The position numbers and the translations under genes were made by a program. The notes below the pieces were generated by a model. It had not been told where the DNA came from. It was given only the letters and a program-made list of their open reading frames with translations, and searched no databases. A DNA stretch of 47,960 nucleotides from Planctomycetota bacterium (lineage in GTDB: Bacteria > Planctomycetota > Phycisphaerae > Phycisphaerales > SM1A02): NCBI GenBank assembly GCA_024226535.1, contig JAAELP010000188.1, forward strand, positions 1-47,960, written 5' to 3'. How positions within the stretch are numbered: position 1 is the stretch's first letter; the number at the start of each line of letters is the position of its first letter. Shown here piece by piece: positions 42,877 to 47,960 of this stretch.

Positions 42877-44327
42877 GATCCTCCCTCTCCCCCGAACAGT
42901 GGTCCGAGCACGTGGTGATCGAACGCGGCGGTGAAGCCGTTGTCGTCGGAGACGCGCACCGAGATCGGCGCGCGGCCCTGGTGAAAGCGTTCACGGGCGA
43001 GCACGAGACGCACCGTCGCCGTCGACGCCTCGCCACCGTCAACGGTAAGCGGCAGGTCGGGGCTCGTCGCCTCCTCCGCCTCCGGAACGTCGATCTCGTA
43101 CCGACGCGGCTCCTGCGTGCGGTTGGTGATCTTCACGAGCACCTGCGCTGAGACCTGGCCGGAGTCGAGCACCACGTACGGTCGCGATCGGGTGCGCAGG
43201 AAGTCGACGTCCGCCTCCGCCTTGCCCGCGAGCGTGACACCGAAGAGCGTCAGCACGATCACCAGCAGCACCGGGTAGATGACCACGCGCGGGCGGAGCA
43301 CGCGCCGGCGCCCGGTCTCCATCGCGGCCTGTGAGCTGTGGCGGATGAGCCCGCGCGGCCGCTTGATGCGGTCCATCACCTCGTCGCACGCGTCGATGCA
43401 CTGGGCGCAGCCGACGCACTCCATCTGGAGCCCGTCGCGGATGTCGATGCCGGTGGGGCACGTCACGACGCACAGGTGGCAGTCGATACAGTCGCCGCGT
43501 TCGGTCGTGCCGGTGACGAGGTCGTCGGAGCGCTTCTTGAGCTTGCCGCGCGGCTCCCCCCGGCCCGGGTCGTACCCGATGATGAGCGACTGGCGGTCGA
43601 GGAGCACGGACTGGAAGCGCCCGTACGGGCACATCAGCGTGCACACCTGTTCCCGGAAGTAGCAGAAGTCGAACATCATGAGGCCGGTCGTCGCCGCCAT
43701 CACGACGAACGCCGTGGGATGCTCGGCCGGGGAGCCGCGCACCCACTGGAACAGCGTGTCCACGCCCACGAAGTACGCGAGGAACGTGTGGGCGAGGAAC
43801 ATCGACAGCACGAGGTACACGCCGTACTTGGCGAGGCGCCGCCACGGCGGGAGCTGCGCGCGACCGCCGCTGCGGTAGTGACGCCCCTCGAACAGCCGCT
43901 CGATCGGCCGGTACAGGAACTCCATGTACACCGTCTGCGGACACGCCCAACCGCACCACAGCCGTCCGAACAACGCGGTGATCAGGAATATACCGATGAA
44001 GACCGCCAGCAGCAGGAACGCCAGCAGCAGCGTGTCCGTCGGCAGGAACGTCTTGCCGAAGAACGTGAACGCGCGGTTCGGCACGTCGAGCAGGATCAGC
44101 GGCATGCCGTTGACGCTCACGTACGGCAGCCCGGTGAAGACCACCATGAGGGAGTACGCCACGACCCGGCGGCCCGTGAGGAAGCGGCCGGTGGAGATGC
44201 GCGGCCGCATCCATCGGCGCGACCCGTCCTTGTTGAGCGTCGAAAGGACGCGCTCCTCGGCTTCGGGAATGTCGGCGCCGGACGCGGCGCTGCGTTGTGT
44301 TTCGGGTTCGTTGGGCGGGGCGGTCAC
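42873..44327 (-). CDS. ccoG: cbb3 accessory iron-sulfur protein CcoG
   Basis: A 484-residue membrane ferredoxin-like protein. Helices near 55-75 and 87-115, then the CcoG marker RLWCGWACPQTVYMEFLYRP near 124-143. Further helices, then two 4Fe-4S motifs: CIDCHLCVVTCPTG and CVGCAQCIDACDEV near 285-318. The C-terminal part is an Ig-like outer domain with a membrane anchor near 350-370. CcoG reduces copper(II) for the CcoI route (recent family knowledge). The ATG overlaps the ccoP stop (ATGA). Confidence 0.96.
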   Translation of the reverse strand: MTAPPNEPETQRSAASGADIPEAEERVLSTLNKDGSRRWMRPRISTGRFLTGRRVVAYSLMVVFTGLPYVSVNGMPLILLDVPNRAFTFFGKTFLPTDTLLLAFLLLAVFIGIFLITALFGRLWCGWACPQTVYMEFLYRPIERLFEGRHYRSGGRAQLPPWRRLAKYGVYLVLSMFLAHTFLAYFVGVDTLFQWVRGSPAEHPTAFVVMAATTGLMMFDFCYFREQVCTLMCPYGRFQSVLLDRQSLIIGYDPGRGEPRGKLKKRSDDLVTGTTERGDCIDCHLCVVTCPTGIDIRDGLQMECVGCAQCIDACDEVMDRIKRPRGLIRHSSQAAMETGRRRVLRPRVVIYPVLLVIVLTLFGVTLAGKAEADVDFLRTRSRPYVVLDSGQVSAQVLVKITNRTQEPRRYEIDVPEAEEATSPDLPLTVDGGEASTATVRLVLARERFHQGRAPISVRVSDDNGFTAAFDHHVLGPLFGGEGGS

Positions 44328-44911
44328 GGCGGTGGGGGTGCTTCGGGCCAGGCGGCGATGGGATCACCCTGCGGCGCCTTGTCGGGCAACGGGTTCCGCC
44401 GCAACTGGGCGACGTACGCCGAAAGCAGGACGATCTCGGTATCGGTCAGCTTCCCCTGCCACTCCGGCATGCCCTTGGCGATAACGCCTTCGTTGATGAC
44501 CGAGTAGATGTCGGTGAGCGTCTTGACGTTGATCCAGTGGTCGTCGGTCAGGTTCGGCCCCACGTTGCCGCTGCCGTCGGCGAGGTGGCACTGCGTGCAC
44601 TTGCTCTTGAACAGGCTCGCCATGCCGGTCATGGCCACGCTGTCGTCCATGAACCGGAGGATCGTCGGCTCGTCGGCCTCGAGTTCCCCGTACGTCGCGA
44701 GCAACTGCTGCGCGTAGGCGGCCAGCTCGGCCTCGTAGTTGTCGTGGACGGAGTCGCCCTTCCCGACGTGGTACCACGTGATGTACGGGAAGGCGAAGAG
44801 GATCGTCAGCCAGAAGATGGCGACCCACCATCCCGGCATCGGGTTGTCGTACTCGCGGATGCCGTCGTACTCGTGTTCGAACAGCTTGTCTCGTTGCGGA
44901 TCATCAGTCAT
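44324..44911 (-). CDS. ccoP: cbb3 oxidase subunit III, mono-haem CcoP
   Basis: A 195-residue subunit. The N-terminal cbb3 part (YDGIREYDNPMPGWWVAIFW) is followed by one membrane helix, then a linker and a single cytochrome c domain: haem motif CTQCH near 105-109 and axial Met in IAKGMPEW. Typical CcoP has two haem c motifs; this one has one. An ATG at 44911 is preferred because GGAAG is 8 bases before it; 44917 is the alternative. It overlaps ccoQ by eight bases. Confidence 0.92.
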   Translation of the reverse strand: MTDDPQRDKLFEHEYDGIREYDNPMPGWWVAIFWLTILFAFPYITWYHVGKGDSVHDNYEAELAAYAQQLLATYGELEADEPTILRFMDDSVAMTGMASLFKSKCTQCHLADGSGNVGPNLTDDHWINVKTLTDIYSVINEGVIAKGMPEWQGKLTDTEIVLLSAYVAQLRRNPLPDKAPQGDPIAAWPEAPPPP

Positions 44912-45125
44912 TGACATGGCTTCCGTGGGCGGGGGTCTCGACGGGCTGGTCGCGGGGCGTGACGACGTCGTCTTCGAGCGGGATCCGGGCCGTATCGTCG
45001 TACCGGCGCGACTTGCTCAGGATCAGGCGCACGACGATCGCCACGAACAGGATGACGAAGAAGACGAGCACGATCTGCTTGGTGATCGCGACGCCGTCGG
45101 CAAGCAGCAGGGAAGTGGCGCTCAT
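44904..45125 (-). CDS. ccoQ: CcoQ-like small subunit
   Basis: A 73-residue single-pass protein (IVLVFFVILFVAIVVRLIL) with a basic SKSRRYDDTARIPLEDD following, as in CcoQ proteins, which stabilise CcoNOP. Low sequence identity is normal in this family; the call rests on size, topology and position between ccoNO and ccoP. The ATG overlaps the ccoNO stop (ATGA). Confidence 0.85.
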   Translation of the reverse strand: MSATSLLLADGVAITKQIVLVFFVILFVAIVVRLILSKSRRYDDTARIPLEDDVVTPRDQPVETPAHGSHVND

Positions 45126-47413
45126 GGCGTCGACCCCTCGGCGCCCCGGGCGAGCGTGTCGCCTTCAGGCTCCTCGACCGGCAGCGGCTTGGCGATGTCG
45201 GTGCCGAGGCGGAGCAGGTACGCGACGAGGGCGAGCACGTCGCGGTCGGCGAGCGCCGTCGCGTCCTCTTCGGGAGCCTCCTCACGGTAGCGCTGGAGGA
45301 TCTCCTCCGCCTGCACCCGAGCGAGCGCCTCGGCCTGCTCGAGTTCCTCGCCGTACGGCGCCCCCAGCGCGGCCGCGGCGCGGACCTTGCCCGCGATGGC
45401 GTCGTAGTCGATCTCGTTCTCCAGCAACCACTCGTACGAGGGCATGATCGTGCCGGGGCTGATGTCGTCGGGGTTGTTGAAGTGGCGGATGTGCCACGAC
45501 ACGCTCGTGTTGTTCTGGCCGATCCGGTGCAGGTCCGGGCCGATGCGACGTGAGCCCCACTGGAACGGGCGGTCGTAGATGAACTCGCCGGCCTGGGAGT
45601 ACCCGCCCGGGTAGCGCTCCGTCTCGTGCCGCATCGGGCGCACCATCTGCGAGTGGCAGTTGTAGCAGCCCTCGGACACGTAGATGTCGCGCCCGTACAG
45701 CTCCAGCGGCGTGTACGGCGAGACGGTGGCGATCGTCGGCACGTTCGACCGGATGAGGAACATCGGGATGATCTCGCCCAGCGACGCGACGATCACCGCG
45801 ATCGTCACCCAGATCGTGAGCTTCAGCGGGAGACGCTCCCAGTTGCGGTGCCACCGCATCTGGCTGAAGACGTCGAGCTTCCTGGCGGTGTTCGTGACCG
45901 CGCGCAGCCGCGACGGCGGGATCGGGTCGTCCACGTACCCCGGCGCGAGCGGCGCAGCCTGGATGACGGGCTCGTCGTAGGTCTTCGGCCGCGCCTTCCA
46001 GGTCATGGCGAGGTTGTGCAGACAGAGCACGGCGCCGGAGAGGTAGAGCAGGCCGCCCACGACGCGGATCCAGTAGAGCGGGATGAGCTTGGTCACCGTC
46101 TCCAGGAACTCGCCGTACATGAGCATGCCGTTGGAGTCGAACGCGCGCCACATGAGGCCCTGCGTGAGGCCGGCGAAGTAGATCGGGATCACGTACAACG
46201 CGAGCCCGATGGTGGCGCCCCAGAAGTGCAGGGCCATGAGCTTCTTGCTGAACAGCGGGGCCTGGAAGATCCGCGGGAAGAGCCAGTAGGCCATGCCGAA
46301 CGACATGAACCCGACCCAGCCCAGCGCCCCGGCGTGGACGTGGGCGATCGTCCAGTCGGTGTAGTGCGACAACGCGTTCACCGACTTGATCGAGAGCATC
46401 GGGCCCTCGAAGGTGCTCATGCCGTAGAAGGTCACGCCGAGCACGAAGAACTTGAGGATCGGGTCTTCGGCGACCTTGTTCCAGGCTCCCCGCAGCGTGA
46501 GCAGGCCGTTGAGCATGCCGCCCCACGACGGCATCCAGAGCATCAGCGAGAAGAGCATCCCGAGCGTGGACGCCCACGCCGGCAGTGCCGTGTAATGCAG
46601 GTGGTGCGGTCCCGCCCAGATATAGATGAAGACGATCGTCCAGAAGTGGAGGATCGACAGCTTGTAGCTGAACACCGGCCGGTTCGCGGCCTTGGGCAGG
46701 AAGTAGTACATGAGCCCGAGAAAGGGCGTGGTCAGGAAGAAGGCGACGGCGTTGTGCCCGTACCACCACTGCATGAAGGCGTCCTGCACGCCCGCGTACA
46801 CGGAGTAGCTCTTGAGGGCGGTCACCGGGAGCACGAGGTTGTTGAAGATGTACAGCACCGCGATGGCGATGATCGTGGCGATGTAGAACCACAACGCGAC
46901 GTACAGGTGTCGCTCGCGGCGGCGGGCCACCGTGCCGAAGAAGTTGATCGCGAACACCACCCAGATGAGCACCACCGCAATGTCGATCGGCCACTCGAGC
47001 TCGGCGTACTCCTTGGACTGCGAGATGCCCAGGGGCAGGGTGATCGCCGCGGAGACGATGATCAGTTGCCACCCCCAGAAGTGGATGCGGCTCAGCAGGT
47101 CGCTGAACATCCGCGCCTTGAGCAGGCGTTGGGAGGAGTAGTAGACGGCGGCGAAGATCGCGTTGCCCGCGAAGGCGAAGATGACCGCGTTCGTGTGCAG
47201 CGGTCGCAGCCGCCCGAACGTCAGCCACGGGGTGTCGAAGTTGGCGGCGGGCAGGGCCATCTGGGTGGCGATGATCACGCCCACGAGCATGCCGACGATC
47301 CCCCAGATGATCGTCGCGAGGACGAACTTCCGGGTGATGTCGTCGTCGTAGGTGAACGAATCGAGGCCGGATGGAGCGGATCCGGCGGCGTCCGTCGGGG
47401 CGACGGTGGTCAT
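45122..47413 (-). CDS. ccoNO: Fused cbb3 oxidase subunits CcoN-CcoO
   Basis: A 763-residue fusion. CcoN part (1 to about 475): twelve-helix haem-copper core with H73 (PLHTNAVIFAF), CuB His H220 in WWYGHNAVAF, H270-H271 (AGPHHLHYTALP), H350, H358 and H360 (SHYTDWTIAHVHAGALGW). The proline-rich linker runs to about 525. CcoO part: one membrane helix (TIWVTIAVIVASLGEIIPMF) and a haem c site C583-C586-H587 (EGCYNCHSQMVRPM). CcoNO fusions are known in Bacteroidetes and other phyla. The ATG at 47413 is chosen over a longer frame with a non-membrane N-terminus; GAGGG is 9 bases upstream. It is the first gene of the operon. Confidence 0.97.
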   Translation of the reverse strand: MTTVAPTDAAGSAPSGLDSFTYDDDITRKFVLATIIWGIVGMLVGVIIATQMALPAANFDTPWLTFGRLRPLHTNAVIFAFAGNAIFAAVYYSSQRLLKARMFSDLLSRIHFWGWQLIIVSAAITLPLGISQSKEYAELEWPIDIAVVLIWVVFAINFFGTVARRRERHLYVALWFYIATIIAIAVLYIFNNLVLPVTALKSYSVYAGVQDAFMQWWYGHNAVAFFLTTPFLGLMYYFLPKAANRPVFSYKLSILHFWTIVFIYIWAGPHHLHYTALPAWASTLGMLFSLMLWMPSWGGMLNGLLTLRGAWNKVAEDPILKFFVLGVTFYGMSTFEGPMLSIKSVNALSHYTDWTIAHVHAGALGWVGFMSFGMAYWLFPRIFQAPLFSKKLMALHFWGATIGLALYVIPIYFAGLTQGLMWRAFDSNGMLMYGEFLETVTKLIPLYWIRVVGGLLYLSGAVLCLHNLAMTWKARPKTYDEPVIQAAPLAPGYVDDPIPPSRLRAVTNTARKLDVFSQMRWHRNWERLPLKLTIWVTIAVIVASLGEIIPMFLIRSNVPTIATVSPYTPLELYGRDIYVSEGCYNCHSQMVRPMRHETERYPGGYSQAGEFIYDRPFQWGSRRIGPDLHRIGQNNTSVSWHIRHFNNPDDISPGTIMPSYEWLLENEIDYDAIAGKVRAAAALGAPYGEELEQAEALARVQAEEILQRYREEAPEEDATALADRDVLALVAYLLRLGTDIAKPLPVEEPEGDTLARGAEGSTP

Positions 47414-47511
47414 GATCGATGGCCCTCGTTGTTGCGTTCGCTGCGAAGGGTACCCCGGATGCGGTGGGCGGGGTGCGGCAAGGTACCCGGGCACCGGTGC
47501 TTAGATCAAGA

Positions 47512-47533
47512 TTCGAAGATCGGTTCTTCCGAA
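47512..47533. promoter_or_regulatory. Inverted repeat between ccoNO and lipoprotein genes
   Basis: TTCGAAGA (47512-47519) is mirrored by TCTTCCGAA (47525-47533) with one bulged base, in the divergent 182-base gap. It does not match the FNR box TTGATnnnnATCAA expected for an oxygen-controlled cbb3 operon; I found none. GGGTACCC at 47448-47455 and GCACCGGTGC at 47491-47500 are shorter palindromes in the same gap. Confidence 0.35.
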
Positions 47534-47595
47534 ATGGCGGAGCGAGCCCCGGCCCCGGGATCGGATCGCCGAGCCCGCGATACGCTGGGTGGACG

Positions 47596-47960
47596 ATGAA
47601 GACCCCGCGCGCCACCGTCCTCGCCGCCGCCGTGTTCACCGTCGCCGGGTGCCAGGCGCCGCCCGCCGCCGAGATCCCGCCCGTTTCACCGGGGTACACG
47701 ATTCCCCTCGTCGACCTCGCCACCGACACGCACCGACAGACGGTCGTCGATCGCGAGGCGGGCCAGTACCTCGGGCACCCGACGACGGTGCTCCTGGAGG
47801 ACGGCCGCACGATCCTCGCCGTCTACCCGCGCGGCCACGGTCGCGGGGCGATCGTGATGAAGCGCTCCGACGACGGAGGCCGCACGTGGTCCGACCGCCT
47901 CCCGGTTCCCGAGAACTGGGCGACCTCGCTGGAGACCCCGACGATCCACCGCGTCGTTGA
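47596..47960 (+). CDS. Sialidase-like lipoprotein, 3' end beyond window
   Basis: The open frame runs from ATG 47596 to the window end (121 codons, no stop), so it is partial. A lipoprotein signal is clear: KTPRATVLAAAVFTVAGC with lipobox VAGC (Cys19). After a Pro-rich linker, GQYLGHPTTVLLEDGRTILAVYPRG and the Asp-box SDDGGRTW near 97-104 identify the sialidase/BNR beta-propeller superfamily. Substrate cannot be told from the fragment. It is divergent from ccoNO. Confidence 0.85.
   Translation, partial: MKTPRATVLAAAVFTVAGCQAPPAAEIPPVSPGYTIPLVDLATDTHRQTVVDREAGQYLGHPTTVLLEDGRTILAVYPRGHGRGAIVMKRSDDGGRTWSDRLPVPENWATSLETPTIHRVV

Noticed and set aside
47414..47595. FNR/ANR box for the cbb3 operon
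   Set aside because: TTGATCT on minus near 47500-47510 matches only one half-site; no ATCAA partner at the right spacing.
45626..47599. 657-codon open frame on plus opposite ccoNO
   Set aside because: His/Arg/Glu-rich mirror of a membrane protein; the opposite strand has all haem-copper ligands.

Overview
The window is GC-rich, densely coded DNA from a bacterium that I place, by gene content, in the Planctomycetota, probably near the Phycisphaerae. This placement is an inference. It rests on a MoxR/DUF58/BatA/VWA/DUF4175 operon ending in a squalene-cyclase-like repeat protein, a fused CcoN-CcoO cbb3 oxidase, PKD and TPR membrane proteins, and short tandem repeats at gene starts. I see no CRISPR array, insertion sequence, phage gene or rRNA.

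Layout. (1) 0-13.4 kb, minus strand: an eight-gene operon read from moxR at 13.4 kb down to 74, with most junctions overlapping by 4 bases. It looks like an envelope or stress machine built from a MoxR ATPase, a DUF58 adaptor, two VWA-type membrane proteins, a giant DUF4175 coiled-coil protein and three exported proteins. (2) 13.4-15.5 kb: a 589-base gene-free region with DnaA-box-like sites and a 22-bp palindrome (candidate oriC), then dnaA. (3) 15.7-18.0 kb: an RNase Z-like hydrolase, tRNA-Glu(CTC), a small AhpD-family gene whose catalytic CxxC is CxxU (an in-frame TGA followed by a SECIS-like hairpin), and a small membrane protein. (4) 18.2-28.5 kb: the whole haem pathway from glutamyl-tRNA to protohaem in two facing operons, hemL-hemC-hemD on plus and hemH/hemA fusion-hemN-hemE-hemY-hemB on minus. 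(5) 28.6-34.1 kb: an orphan membrane protein, then a TMTC-like TPR membrane protein, a methyltransferase, a flippase-like protein and a polyprenyl-phosphate glycosyltransferase, which look like one lipid-linked glycosylation cassette. (6) 34.3-39.0 kb: a VWA-PKD surface protein, a structured intergenic repeat, an exported isoaspartyl methyltransferase and a spermidine-synthase-like membrane protein. (7) 39.0-47.4 kb, minus strand: a complete cbb3 oxidase operon, ccoNO-Q-P-G-H-(TauE/SafE)-I-S. (8) The right edge cuts a sialidase-like lipoprotein gene.

How it fits together. The haem operons can supply haem for the b-type centres and cytochromes c of the cbb3 oxidase. HemN next to HemY suggests haem is made at low oxygen, where cbb3 oxidases work. 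tRNA-Glu, the starting substrate of the C5 haem pathway, is encoded 1.3 kb before hemL.

Most notable: the probable selenoprotein at 16982-17572, whose five-base SECIS loop matches, as I recall it, the loop of E. coli fdhF; and the fusion of ferrochelatase (last haem step) with a divergent glutamyl-tRNA reductase (first step), ending in a Cys-rich tail.
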